DNA from: Pontederia crassipes
Lineage: Eukaryota; Streptophyta; Magnoliopsida; Commelinales; Pontederiaceae
NCBI GenBank assembly: GCA_030549335.1
Contig: CM060194.1
Span: 58,742,547 to 58,806,546, forward strand
Length of the DNA: 64,000 bases
Reading direction: 5' to 3'
Of this stretch, positions 1 to 23,752 are shown in pieces. Under the pieces are notes generated by a model. The model was not told the DNA's origin, searched no databases, and saw only the letters and a program-made list of their open reading frames with translations. A program made the translations under genes and the position numbers. Position 1 is the first letter of the stretch. Each line of letters begins with the position of its first letter.

Positions 1-546
1 TGTCTTATGAACATCTAAAACTTTTGATTGAGCGACCGCAATTGAGTCATTACTATTCTCTTATTCGACACATAGTGCTTGGCTTCCTAGGAATTCAACG
101 TCACTTCTGTCATTAATTTTTTGGGCACATGTTTACCCCAACTGTTCCTCAATGTGAGCAATCGTATTTTTCTCTATTTAATTGGCATGTTCGTTGTAGA
201 GTCTCTCTAAAAGTTCTCAAATTGGGGTCCGATTGCCTGAAACTATGGTCAATAGTTTCTAGAACTAGTCTCACACCTCATAAAACATTTCATCTTATAA
301 AGGAACACAAAACTGTTCCTTAATTTTACTACCATTTTAAAGTCTAAACTATTTTTAATATTTATTTAGGTTAAAGTTATTTATAATTGCATTTGGATTG
401 GAAAAAATATTTCACTCCAGCATTTTTTTTGGTAACATATATATATAACACATATATAAAAGGTTGTTAATGAGCAAAAGTAAAAAGTAAAATGAGACAT
501 GCATGCGGGAGCGGTCACGGGCAAATTACGTCGTCGTCCCCGCTTG
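1..546. other. Upstream intergenic DNA
   Basis: AT-rich sequence with only short, non-protein-like open frames. I see no gene, RNA or repeat I can support here. It is the distal upstream side of the receptor-kinase gene that starts at 1081. Confidence 0.5.
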
Positions 547-691
547 AGTCAATTGGAGTCAACTAAGTCAAGAAGTCAAGGTCATAAAAGTTTTGGATTT
601 GGCTTTCGTTTCTGGATTTGGCTTTTGGTTACGTGAGAACGAGACTTTGTCTATTTAAACTTTAAAGTTTTAAACTTTATAGGCTTTGACT
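547..691 (+). promoter_or_regulatory. W-box cluster upstream of receptor kinase
   Basis: Four copies of AGTCAA (TTGACT on the other strand) begin at about 547, 557, 566 and 574, spaced 8-10 bp apart, and a fifth TTGACT lies at 686-691. TTGAC(C/T) is the known WRKY binding site, and clustered W-boxes are common in pathogen- and salicylate-inducible promoters, including those of CRK genes. The cluster lies about 400-530 bp before the ATG at 1081. Binding and inducibility are inferred. Confidence 0.6.
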
Positions 692-992
692 AATCAAAGA
701 CTTTGAGCAATTATTATTATTATTTTCCATAAGGGAACAATTATTATTTGATCGAATTAAATCTTTGCATCTCCCCAATGGATATATGCTGATTAAATTA
801 ATCACTGGATCCTGGCCCTTCCAGATGAGCCATTAAATCCAGATAATATTCGTCGGAGTTGGGTACCACAAGTACTGTACTGGGTAGGTAGGTAAAAAAG
901 TATGCGAAGCTTCCGTTGGAGAACATAAAGAAACGGTCGAATAACATGTCGTCCACATAACACATATTTCCACTTCTGAATTAATTATGCAA

Positions 993-1004
993 TATATATT
1001 TATA
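993..1004 (+). promoter_or_regulatory. Possible TATA box of the receptor kinase
   Basis: TATATATTTATA lies about 80 bp before the ATG at 1081, with a pyrimidine-rich stretch (about 1050-1078) between them that would suit a plant 5' leader. AT-rich DNA makes chance TATA matches common, and a second TATTTAAA lies at about 652, so this is only the best-placed candidate. Confidence 0.35.
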
Positions 1005-1080
1005 ATGTGTATATTACTATATGACTAATTGAAGCAGTATACATTCGATCTTCATCTCCCTCTTTCCCGTCCTCAACAAC

Positions 1081-12155
<11,075 letters not shown>

Positions 12156-13413
12156 ATCTTGGAAGGGAAAGGGCCGTGTCTGCACTCTGCAGTACTGGTA
12201 CAAAGCTGGATTCAGTGCACGAACATTCGGATGCACTTTTTAATAAATTGATAATGTTGAAACTAATGATAACTTGTAAAAAAAAGACTCAATTTATGTC
12301 GTTCGTGTTTCCACAATATTCAAATTTGGATGTTAAGTCCATAAAAGAAAATTTTCCTATTTTAATTATCAAGATTGCAGGATCTCTATTTTATGTTTGA
12401 AAGAGTTATACCGGATTATCTCACAACAGCATAATGAACTTATCTTCTACAGTCCTCCTCAAGTTGTGCAGAGAGAGTAAAGCAGCACATTCTGTAAATA
12501 GCATGATAATTTGGTTTTTACTTGCTCATGGGAGAATGATATTATATACACTTGTTTACCTTGACCATATATTGTGAAACGGCATGCAACAAAATATTAA
12601 AACAGTTGATACCAACAAATATAGAGAAATAATGATAAAAGTATGCCATAGTTTGTAAAACACACGCCAGAATTGGTGTGGTTATGTACTTCAGCTTGTA
12701 GATTGGGGTAAAATTTTCAATACTTATATAATTCATTCTGATTATTAGAAATAGGGACGATATTACCTTAGAAATTTTACTTCACTCTGTTTCATTCTCT
12801 CTTAATTTCTCTGTTCTCAAGACTCGTAATTATTTCAGTTGTCGCAGTATAGGCCAAACTCCATTGGTGATGTCTTATCACTTATTAAACCCAATCCTTA
12901 GCAGGCTTTTTGGTTAGAAGATATTTTAAATTTTATTCTAGAGAATATAATATTTTAATTATATTTTTATTTTATTTCTTATTTGATTGAAAAATAATAA
13001 ATTTTATATTATAATATAATAATGTATAGTTAAAAATAAAAAATAATGAAAAAATGAAAAAGTAGTAGAATATGTGTATTATGTTGTTTTAATAGAATAC
13101 ATATATATTCTGATCAAGTTTGATCATATTCTAGATATTATTGAAATATTTTGATTGATAAATTAAAATCAAACGTAGATATTTATAATGCATTGAATTT
13201 TGCCTAAGTCATTGCCAAACGCAAAAAGTTTTCAGTTAGACTGCGAATAGCAACTCTTCTCCTTTTCTCTCACTATCCATGAATTCATAAATTTCAAGTT
13301 TCTAGGTCGTCCGGATCTTATTCTTACACCCTTTGGCGTGACCTTGTCTCATGGGAAGCCCCTTATCTGTTGGCGTCTAATACTCATGACTCATCTCATA
13401 CCTAACGATTAAT
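12156..13413. other. 3' flank of the CRK gene
   Basis: AT-rich DNA with a possible polyadenylation signal AATAAA at 12242-12247. No further gene, repeat or transposon end is recognisable before the copia LTR at 13419. Confidence 0.5.
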
Positions 13414-13418
13414 TATAT

Positions 13419-13839
13419 TGTTAGAATTTATAACAGATATAAATTTTAGATATTGCAGAATACTTCTTACAACCAAAGCGGATCGTCGGGATTTTCCACG
13501 AACTCTTGATGAATGCACTTACAATTCGGGATCGGGAACCAAACATTTGGGGAACGGAACTTTTTACCACAACACAAGTGTCTATGGAAGAACCTCTCGA
13601 AAGTATGTTTGGGACCTATGATATGGGTCCCCTTTTATAGAGTAGGAAGACTTAGAGATGAGTTAGGCAGAATGCCTTTTATAGGGTCCCATCGCGCGTG
13701 ATGTGCAGCCCGCAAATATCTACGTTGTGCCAATGCGCGGTCCGCGCTGCGCGCACGGTCCGCGTGCCTTGCATGCGCTCCGCACGCGTGGTTGCGCAAG
13801 TGGGCCGCGCGTGCGCCCAATGAAGGGCATTTTTCAACA
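13419..13839 (-). repeat. 3' LTR of the copia fossil
   Basis: 421 bp, beginning TGTTAGAATT on the plus strand and ending CAACA. The adjoining ATCTCTTACTTG is the polypurine tract read on the other strand. Contains a GC-rich stretch of CGCG-type repeats at about 13730-13815. Confidence 0.8.
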
Positions 13840-16800
13840 ATCTCTTACTTGTTCGCATTGGGTATTATACTTTCGTTTATCTAGAATTGATAAATGTGTC
13901 GTGCGACCCACGAGTACAAGCACACTTCTTTATAGGAGTTAGAAAGATACTTGTTAAGGTTCAATCGCTCAACTATCTCTAGAGCGTATGTCATGCCCGT
14001 TAGGGATTCATGACAGCTCACACGTGAGCCAACAAATGCTCAAATAATGTAACTCGTTATGTTATATATCTGTCTTGCAGCATAGCCAAGATAATGCATG
14101 TCTTGCTCCGCGGTAACTATCTTTCACCTACATATTTTCAACATAAGAAAATAGTTGGCCAAATGTACGTGAAAGCTTAATGCAGCTCATAACAGTTCTT
14201 TCTCTCGTCCTCATGTCTTTTAGTAGTAAACTAGCTGCTTTCCTAAACATGGCTCGACGTGTTACTTTACTTTTCACCTTTGAGTATCCTGCTAAAGTAG
14301 CAAGCACTAATTTCTTTCCTTAAGACATAATCAAGAGTCTAAGGGCACGTGCAGATGAATCATCTATCAGAGACTCACACCATGATGACCATCGAATTAA
14401 TCAATTCATCATGTCTTTTTAGGTCGACTTTGCATACTTGATATTAAACACAAGTACTGCGGTGGAGACTCCCATTGAAGGAGCGTATGTCTAGCTCTGT
14501 TTAATTATACACCGCACAGACTTAAGCCCAATCGCTACCTTTTAGCACCTGACCTGAGTTTTCAAATTGTTCGCTATCCTATAGAGCCAAATTTGAATCT
14601 CATATCTGACCTCTCTCTCTAAATCAGACGACATTAAGTTACTAAAACTCATGTTTTAACAACCACACTATGACTCACATAGTTCATTTTGCTCGTTATC
14701 TTCGTGAGCGTCAAAAATATTTGTTTGTGTGAGTGAACAAATCTAGGTCTGATCGACATACTTTTCACATGCATAACAAGAATCCACAACAATGAATTTA
14801 TGAAAGAAAAATAATCTTTTATTCATTGAAAATTTGAGTACATTATTATGTTTATAATCTACGCAGCCCTAAGGTATTTACATGTCTCAAGAATACCTCT
14901 CTTGGCAATGGTTTGGTGAACGGATCAACAACCATATTGTGCGTTGATATGTACTCAACTGAGATCTCCTATTAAACTTCTTGATTTCGTACAAATTTGT
15001 ACTTTGTGCTTTCTTTTGCAATGATATTTCTAGTCCTTCACATAAGCTATGACTGCTTGATTGTCACAGAGAAGGATCATCTTTTTCATTGCATTCTAAA
15101 AAATCCTCAGATTTTGAAGGAATATTCTAAGCCATAAGGCCTCTTGTACTGCCACTGAACAAGCTATGAATTCTACTTCTATAGTTGACAGTGCTACACA
15201 ATCTTGTTTCTTGCTACTCCAACTAACAACACCATTACTGAGCAAGAAAGTGTATTCGGAGGTGGATTTCTGTTCATCAACGTCATCAGCCCAATCGGCA
15301 TCGGTGAATCCAGGCTATCCAGCAAGTCGTAGACTTCCTCTATGATAGCACAGTGCAAGATTTGCAGTACCCTTGTACCCTTGAGGTATCTCATGATTCT
15401 CTTCATCGCTTTTCAGTATTGACATTCCGAATTAGTCTGATATCGACTAACTAGACCCACGACAAAATATCCGGCCGAGTACACATCATAGCGTACATCA
15501 GGCTGTCGATATATTCCAAAATCTTCTTTATATATTATTCCTGTGATAAAGCAAAGAGTCGTTTGGAATGGTCACGTTGGATTTTCACACCCAGTATGTA
15601 TGCTGCTTCACCCATGTCCTTCATCTCAAACATGGAGGACAACCATTGCTTACTGGTAATGACACAGTCTCTATTATTTCCAGCTATTAGAATGTCGTCC
15701 ACATATAACGTCAGAATAGCAAAATTATCTTCGGACTTATGAACATACACACAGTAGTATTCATCAATCATATTAAAACTGTACGAAATGATTGACTGAT
15801 AAAATTTCAGGTACCACCGTCTAGATGATTGTTTGAGTCTATAAATCGATCAGCGTAGTCTGCAAACTTTGCGCTCTTCTCTTTTTACAACGAAGTCTTG
15901 AGGTTGCTCCATATAAATTTACTCATCTAGTTCTCCAATGAGAAATACAATTTTTACATCCATCTGATGTAATTCTAAGTCCATATGTGCGATTATAACT
16001 AATATTAGGTGAATTGAAGCAAACCTTACAATATATGCAAAAATTTCTTCATAGTCAACACCCACTGTTTGGGTGAAATCTTTCGCCACTAGACAGGCTT
16101 TATATCTCTCAATTGATCTATCCATGCCACGTTTAATTTTGAGAACACATTTGTTCCCAATTGCCTTACGGCCTGACGGGAGATCAATCAAGTCCCATAT
16201 TTGATTCTTCTACATGGACCATAACTCTTCCTCCATTACCTTAATCCATTCTTCATTAGCGGGGGATGAGAGAGTCTCTTTGAAGGATTTGGGCTTAAGT
16301 TCATCTTATAGATTACTATGTTGACCTCATATGGTCCGTGTTCATGTAACCCTTCGATTTTAAATCGTCGGCGCAGAACATTTTTCTAGTAGTCCGTCGA
16401 AGAGAACTTTTTGGTTAGTTGATGGTTGCGAATCTCTCTCACTCAGATCAAGTTGTAGGATGGAGGATACTAAATCCTCAACGGGTTGATCCGCTTGTAC
16501 CATTAATTCGGGATCTTCTTCTTCATCTAGGAGAAGTCCCTTGTCAATCTCACCTTACTTAGGAAACTCATTCTCTATGAATGCCACATCTCTACTTTTG
16601 ATTTCTTTAAACGTACCATCTTCTTTTTCTCCTACGAATACATATTTCACAATATCTTATAAAGATACATTTCTGCTCTCTAGGACCCAACTTCCCATAC
16701 TTAAGGGAGTTGTTTAGAACATAGGCTACGCAACCCCAAGGGCGCAAATAACTATGGTTAGGCTTTCGACCTATCCAAAGTTCATAAGGTGTGGTAGAAA

Positions 16801-18271
16801 TGGATTTCGATGGTACATGATTTAAAATGTAGGCAGCAGTCAATAGCACATCTCCCTAATAGTAAATTGGAAGATTAGCTTGCGCCATCATTGATCAGAC
16901 CATATTAAATAAGGTACGATTCCATATTTTCGCAACACCATTTTGTTGTGGAGTTCTCGGTACTATTAGTTGTCTAACTATACCTTTTTTATCACATAAC
17001 TTTTTGAATGTCAGAGAGATATTCACGTCCACGGTCGGTTCACAATGCTTTAATCTTGCGATCGACTTGATTCTCTGCCATGTTCATGAATCGTACAAAA
17101 CAATTCAAGGCTTCAGACTCATGAGAAATCAAGTATACAACATCATAACATGAATAATCATTAATAAATGTTACGAAGTAAGAGAAATCGTGTCTTGCGT
17201 GAACATTCATCGGATCATGTATATCCGAATGGATTAATTGTAATGGGTACTCGACGCGTTTTTTCATCCCAAATGGTGTTCTTATTTTCTTGCCTGTTAG
17301 ACATTCATCACAAGTTGGAAGATCAACTTTTGTGAGAGACCCCATCAAGCCTTCTCTAGCATGTCTATTCATTCGATCTTGACCAATGTGTCCTAGTCTG
17401 GCATGCTAAATGTTGGCACTTTTATTCACATTAACAAATGATATAAAAGAACAACTATTAGCAACAGATGCTATATTTAAAATGTAAAAATCATTATTGA
17501 GAAAACCATTGCATAGAAGAATATTGTCATGACATATTGTCATTTGTTTCCTCTGAAAATTTATTACATAACCAAGTTTGTCTAATGTTGACACAAAAAT
17601 AAATTTCATCTAAAAGTTGGAGCATATACAACATCGTGAAAGTAAAGTATTTGGCCGTTGCGAAGTTCTAACTTGCACGATCCAATGCATTTAACTTCAA
17701 CTCTTTCGTTGTTTCCAACATAAATCCATTTGCTCCCTGCACTTATTCGGCGAAATTCCACGAAGACCACACGATCTCTCGCTACATGGTCGGTGGCTCC
17801 TGAATCTGCAATCCATGAGTGATGATTTTAAGCAATTAAGGCACAACTTGAGACATAAGAAAAATAATTATGATCAGGACAAATCTTCTTTGGCTCAGTG
17901 CAATCACGAGCAAAGTGACCACATTTGCTACAATTGTAGCATTTTACTTTATTCATGTCTACCTTGCCGCCACATTTTCCACGTTTGCGCTGGTGGCCTT
18001 GGGCTTTCTTCTGTCCAGCATCTCCGCTCTTTTTATTTGGTTGCGACTTATGCGACTTTTTTATCTTAGATTCGGAACCACTCTTTGTCCACCATTGTTA
18101 GCAACTAATGCTTCAAAGGATTGATTCATGGCTTAAAGGGCCTCATCCTCCATTTCAATCTGGCGAGCAGCTTGGTCAAAAGTTTTGACATCTTCGTTGT
18201 GCATCAAATTACAACGCATATGTTCCCAGCTTTTAGAAAGAGAGTTGATCAGATCTTGCACCTGTTGCTCG

Positions 18272-19093
18272 TCATCGAGCAACTTGTCCCGCACTTTTGA
18301 GTTTATGGATCATGTTGGACATCTCCTGAATATGCACCCTCATCATATGATTTGATCGCTTTCGATAATAATCAAACTTGACCGAGAGCATCCGACGCTT
18401 GGTGGTCGTGGTGACCCCATACTTATTGCGAAGCGCCGCCCAAATTTTGAATGATATCTTATAGACTTCAAATTCGTACAAGAGGGAATTGTTCATCATG
18501 CTCATCAACGTAATGCAAGAAATTCGATTATGTTTTGTCCAAGCCTGATAGTCAAACTTGACCGAGAGCATCCAACGCTTGGTGGTCGTGGTGACCCCAT
18601 ACTTATTGCGGAGCGTCGCCCACATTTCGAATGCTATCTTATAGACTTCGAATTCGTACAAGAGGGAATTATTCATCATGTTCATCAACGTAATGCAAGC
18701 AATATGATTCTTTTTTGTCCAGGCCTGATAGTCAAACTTGACCAAGAACATCCGGCTCTTGGTGGTCGTGATGACCCCATACTTATCGCGGAGCGCCGCC
18801 CACATTTCGAATGTTATCTTATAGACTTCGAATTCGTACAAGAGAGAATTGTTCATTATGCTCATCAACGTAATGCAAGCAATATGATTCTTTTTTGTCC
18901 AGGCCTGATAGGCCTCCATGTTCCTCTGACGTTGGACATTATGTCCAGGTGCAAGTTCATTGACAACATGGTTAATGGTCTCCAATACCTCTTGTTCTTC
19001 TAGAAGATATTGAACTTTACGGTGCCAAATATCATTGTTGCCATTGAGCTTCTCATTCTTGTTCAGGTCAGCAATTATTGTTTTGGAACCCAT
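18272..19093 (-). repeat. Gag-like region with a threefold internal repeat
   Basis: The gag-like part of the copia fossil. A segment of about 180 bp (recurring YQAWTKKNHIACITLM, then NNSLLYEFEVYKI) occurs three times in tandem between about 18366 and 18910. Ordinary copia gag has this segment once. The copies differ by scattered substitutions. Confidence 0.8.
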
Positions 19094-20009
19094 GGTCTAG
19101 TTTGGTCACAAAAATAGGAGAAATCAGTGTTATGCATGTTTGAATTTTATCCGCAAACAATATAAAATAAATAAAATAACAATATTCATGAAGTAGTGAC
19201 ATCGAGAGGTTGTTAGACTCTCACTCATCTCCCATTATCTCTAAGAGATATTATCATTCATTATTTTAACAATGCGACAAAATTTATCTAAATGTTTGAA
19301 TTTTGAATCAACACATAATTCAAAATTTTCTACTTTATGCATTTTGAATAAACTTATAATTCAAAATCACCGAAATTTATTTGGTGTGGTGCACCAAATT
19401 ATTTCTAATATGTCTAGGACAATCAGGACTAGTGCAACGGGGGCTCTTCTCCGAGGGGTGCCAATAAATAATCACGCACTATCCTTCGCCTCGACATCAC
19501 ATTAGAAAAAAATGTGCTCCCACTGTTACACATTAACCCTATCTCTAGAGACTGTGTTGACCATGCACTAGGCCAGTTCCTCGGGATCTTTCTAGACATG
19601 CATTTTGGGTCACCACCATTCAACAGAAAAGTTATTGTAACAATATTTGAATTTCAAGATGCCTTAGTCCTACAAAAGAACTACCTATGTTTCATGTATT
19701 CTTTAATTACCTATAGTTTGTATAATTAGACCAACTAATTATTTTATTATGGGCTTGCATGAAACATGTATTTCAACACATAGTCAAAATTAATATTATC
19801 ATCTTAATTAATTCTCACAAAAGAAATTAAAATTAGTTTAAAATTCTAGGCAAATTATCATGCTTAATAAGATTGGACATACCAATTTTAATTTTAACAC
19901 ATAGTCAAAATTTTAATCACAAAAATAAGTATCATTATAACATACATAAACGAAAATATTTATTTCATGCATGATAACACATTTATTAAGCAATATAAAA
20001 CTTAAAAAA

Positions 20010-20021
20010 GCTCTTATACCA
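20010..20021 (-). other. Copia primer-binding site
   Basis: On the minus strand TGGTATAAGAGC, one base from the TGGTATCAGAGC that pairs with initiator Met tRNA, directly next to the right LTR. This fixes the element's direction. Confidence 0.8.
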
Positions 20022-20022
20022 A

Positions 20023-20457
20023 TGTTGGAATTTATAATAGATATAAATTCTAGAAGTTGCAAAATACCTCTTGCAGTGAAAGCCGATCATCAGTGCTTTT
20101 TCATGAACTCTTGACAAATGTATTTGCACCTTGGGATCGAAAATCGAACATTTGGGGAATGAAACTCTTTGCCACAATACAAGTGCCTCTAGAAGAACCT
20201 CTCAAAGTATGTTTGAGACCTATGATATGGATCCCCTTTTATAAAATAGGAAGAATAAGTTATGCAGAATGTATCACGCGCGTCCATGACGTGTGATGTG
20301 CAGCCCGCAAAACTCGCCGCGCGCAATCTGCGCGATGAGATCGCGCAATCTGCACGATCCGTGCTGCGTCCGCGCGCAGTCCGCGTGCCTTGCACACACT
20401 CTGCACGCGTGGTTGTGTAAGTGGGCCGCGCGTTATGGACGAAAGGGTGCAACCACA
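20023..20457 (-). repeat. 5' LTR of the copia fossil
   Basis: Begins TGTTGGAATTTATAATAG on the plus strand and aligns by eye over its whole length with 13419-13839. The outer end near 20457 is diverged, so that border is approximate. Confidence 0.75.
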
Positions 20458-20462
20458 TGTAT

Positions 20463-21360
20463 AATATGACGTGACATTAAATGGCTGTAGGAAAAAATGC
20501 GTTAAAATAGTTCATCGGTGAATGGAATTGTGCGTGCATTGAGATGATCCCCGATTAACAAGCATTTGTATTCGATACTTCATTGATCTCAGAGCACAGT
20601 CAATTTCCTTGGAATCTTCCTCCTCCTTGGCGCCTCTGTTTACTATGACAAACTCCTTCAGGCCACCACCCCCTCTTGCTGAATTCATTGGGAACGGGAC
20701 TTCGAAGTTCATCAGCCGATGCCCACGGAGTTCGATCTTCTCAAACAATGCGGATGCATCAATGGCATCCTCTATTTTTTTATTCGCGCGACCCAATGGC
20801 AGCGCCATTTTCTTGCCATTATCATTTCTCCACGGCCTCACCCTCCGACGAAGGAGACAGTTGACATGGATGCCCCTTCCGTGTCCGAGAGTCTCCACGA
20901 CGTTGACGGCAGCATGAGTCCGAAGTCTGTGCCTCTAAAATCTGTTGATCGCTGCAGAAGTCTCACACAATGAAGAACTCCGGAATTATCTCCGACGTGC
21001 AGGAGATCACCATGGGCCTCGCACTTCAGTCTCCAACATCATTTCCTCATCGGCCATCCTCAGGGTGCCGACGACAGCGTCACAATCATCGGAGATTTCT
21101 TTCCCAGCCTACACCCGATAGATCCATCAGGTATTGCACCTGTGGAACGCCACCAAGATCATGCGAGAGCTACTGGAGAGAGGGGCCGGAGACGCATTGG
21201 CCGACGGATCGAAGAGACTCTGCCAAGACGATCTTTCGTGAACGGCGACTCCCTCTCCCTCTCCAAAAGAGTCCCCTCATGTCTTTTTTGTTGCACATTA
21301 TGAACATTTTGGGTCCCGATTGCGCCCCCCCCCCCCCACCCCTGAAATTCACCTTTCTTT
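20463..21360. other. GC-richer gene-like block, unidentified
   Basis: Less AT-rich than its surroundings and with protein-like fragments in several frames, none complete. On the plus strand at about 21120-21240, QVLHLWNATKIMRELLERGA reads well, then a stop; at about 20740-20970 there is another 84-residue frame; on the minus strand 20512-20898 reads 128 residues. I recognise none of these. A decayed host gene copy is the best guess. A run of 13 C lies at 21325-21337. Confidence 0.4.
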
Positions 21361-22221
21361 AAACATAAAACTGCATTCTATTAAATGAAACCATAAGAGT
21401 TTTGATAAAGTAATTGGGCGCACAAAAAATCCTCACCAAAAAGTCAGCCAGCTTGTTTAGTTCTTTATTGATATGTATGGTCTCAAAAGTCACAAAATAT
21501 TGTATTAATGACAAAATGTATTCCACAATGTTCCTTATGCGTCAAGGGAGATTTGTCTGAGTTACGGACTGTTACATTTATGTTATGGGCCGTAACAACT
21601 ACAAAGAACACCGAAATAGAGTCGGATTTGGCTGTGAACACCTTCTGGTGGGCCATTATGAGTACTAATTTTTTATGTTTGTTGATTTCGTGAACGAGTT
21701 TTGATCATATCGAGATTTCAAGGCGGTGCTTAACCTTCTAGAAGTTAAATTGGATTATAAGTGTTCAAAATTAAAGATAAATTTTGTGGTTTTCAAGTCA
21801 AAGAGGAGTCTGTACTAAAATTATTGTTTGATAACTTTGGATTCTCAATTTATCAAAACTAATCAGGAACCCATGAAGTTATAAATAGGAGGCTTCAGAA
21901 ACATAAAAATTCATGCTTGTAGCCTAGGAAGCTAGAAGATCACCGAATGAGAAGGATCGTGCAACAACTCATCGATTGAGCTACACGGTCGTCCATAGGT
22001 TCTGAAAGCTGAAATTTATTCTTCTATCATATATTTGGATGTTCTCTTACCTAATTTTCATAGTTGAGTTCTTCTTGTAATAGAGGTTTTTAGATTCTAT
22101 TAATGAAAAGGGAAAACTCCTAGACCGTATATTGATTAAGTAAATCTGATTTTTCTTTCAGTTTCCTTCGATCATGCTTGCTGAGTTTAATGTTGTTTCA
22201 TAAGCATTATCAGTTTCCTTT
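21361..22221. other. AT-rich stretch, LTR-like promoter piece
   Basis: No gene is seen. TATAAATAGGAGG at about 21886 and a polyadenylation-like region (TTCTTGTAATAGAG, about 22071) recall the U3/R part of an LTR. It abuts, but does not match, the Athila-like LTR remainder that begins near 22222. Confidence 0.3.
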
Positions 22222-23002
22222 GTCTATTTGGGTGTAATTCTTCCAATTATTATTATTTTGTTATTATCTCTCCAGAATTTCTAGGATGAACTCCATATTT
22301 TTATTTATTTCATTTTAGGAGATTATTATTGAAGGGAAACTATTTGGACCCTATATTATTTGTTTTAATCTTTTATGATTAGTTAGTTAATTGTGCTTAA
22401 TGCTTTTAATTTAATTATTAGATTTCTGAATTGGTGAAATTAATAATTGACATAAATTTGATAACTAGTGTGTGGAGAATCAAGTTTATGTGGTCTGTTA
22501 ATCTAACCAGTTTGTGAAGTGATTAATAGTCTAGGATTTTCATATTAATGCATCTTAATTTTAATCTTATCTGACGAATACCAGTTTGTGGGACTTTAGG
22601 TTTGATTAAATTTAAGATAGTTTGATTTACCAGATTAAATAGTAACATTACCAGTTTGTGGACTCTGTGATGTTAATCTTGTAAATTAATAACGTGGGAA
22701 AATTTCTAATCCATCTTTAAAGATTAAATTTATCTTTTACGGTTCAAATATTTATCCTGATCTATTTTCATCCTAAGGCCTAACTTCAACACCATTATCT
22801 TATCTTTATCTTATTTTCTTTATTTTATTTCATAAAACCTCTTTCCAAAAATCCATGTTTTTCCTCTCTTATTAATTTATAAATCCAAATATTAAATTAA
22901 TAATATTCCTCGTGGGTTCGACACTCTTACTCCTATTACTATATTACTTGAGTGACTAGTGCACTTGCTAGCAAATTTTATTGTTACAAATCATACGCGT
23001 CA
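22222..23002 (+). repeat. Partial Athila-like LTR
   Basis: Matches the later 60% of the LTR at 41100-42798, from CTATTTGGGTGTAATTC to CATACGCGTCA. Contains several ACCAGTTTGTGG motifs. The U3 head (TGATGCATGC...) is absent; a different AT-rich sequence stands in its place. Confidence 0.75.
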
Positions 23003-23008
23003 AGTTTT

Positions 23009-23025
23009 TGGCGCCGTTGCCGGGG
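23009..23025 (+). other. tRNA-Asp primer-binding site
   Basis: TGGCGCCGTTGCCGGGG is the exact complement of the 3' end of plant tRNA-Asp(GTC), the primer known for Athila/Tat elements. It lies six bases inside the LTR end. Confidence 0.9.
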
Positions 23026-23752
23026 AATATTTTATTAATTAATTTCTGATTTTTATGAATTATTAAGATATGTAAATAAATTGTAAATAATTCTTTATAA
23101 ATATGTATAATTGTTTTAATTATTTTTGTGAATAAACTAACACTTTTCTTCTGCAGATAAAGGTCGCGATAATTTGTTAAATTGTCGACTTTCGACTTAA
23201 AATTCTGTCGCCGTCTGATGGTTTTACGACCGAGATTGATTTTTGTCGGCTTTACTGGTTTTACGGCTCGCAATATCGATTGAAATTTAATCTTCTGTTT
23301 TACGGCCGTAATGTTATCCGAACATTGTTTTACGCCTTGATTAAATGCATGACTTTCAATTCAAATTTGTTTCAAGGCGTGGATAGATTCTGATTTGCTC
23401 ACAACTCAATGTAATTTATCTTTTCAAGTATTACGCCCGTAAATTCTGATTTTTGCGGGATTATGTTTTTCTGATATCCACAATTTCTTCTCTGATTGAT
23501 ATGGCGTAAATCATTTTTCTTCTCTGATTGATATGGCTTAAATCTAAATTGATTTGATTTTTGTCCTCTCTTTGTGATCCTATAATTTCGGGATTTGTTT
23601 TAATATCACCCCGCCTGATTTTGATTTTTTGTCTAACCATATCTCTCTGTCTATGGCACCAATTTGATCTATTCTTATCATGATCACGCCCAAATTTTAT
23701 CTCCGGTATTCCTTTTCAATTTCTGTCATATTACGCCTTTATTACGCACCCT

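Larger units (their letters stand above)
13419..20457 (-). mobile_element. Ty1/copia retrotransposon fossil, minus strand
   Basis: An old Pseudoviridae-like (copia) element read on the minus strand. It has LTRs at both ends (13419-13839 and 20023-about 20457) and an initiator-Met-type primer site next to the right LTR. Coding remnants lie in copia order from right to left: gag-like (about 19.1-18.3 kb), protease/integrase region (about 17.6-16.6 kb; CDECLTGK and IHSDI are readable), reverse transcriptase (about 16.2-15.5 kb; YVDDILIAGN) and RNase H (about 15.4-15.2 kb). Many breaks; it cannot be active. By eye the LTRs differ at roughly a fifth of positions, so the insertion is old. Flanks TATAT (13414-13418) and TGTAT (20458-20462) may be a decayed target duplication. 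Confidence 0.85.

Noticed and set aside
129-323. A 64-residue frame upstream of the kinase
   Set aside because: No homology features, AT-rich codons, no supporting signals.
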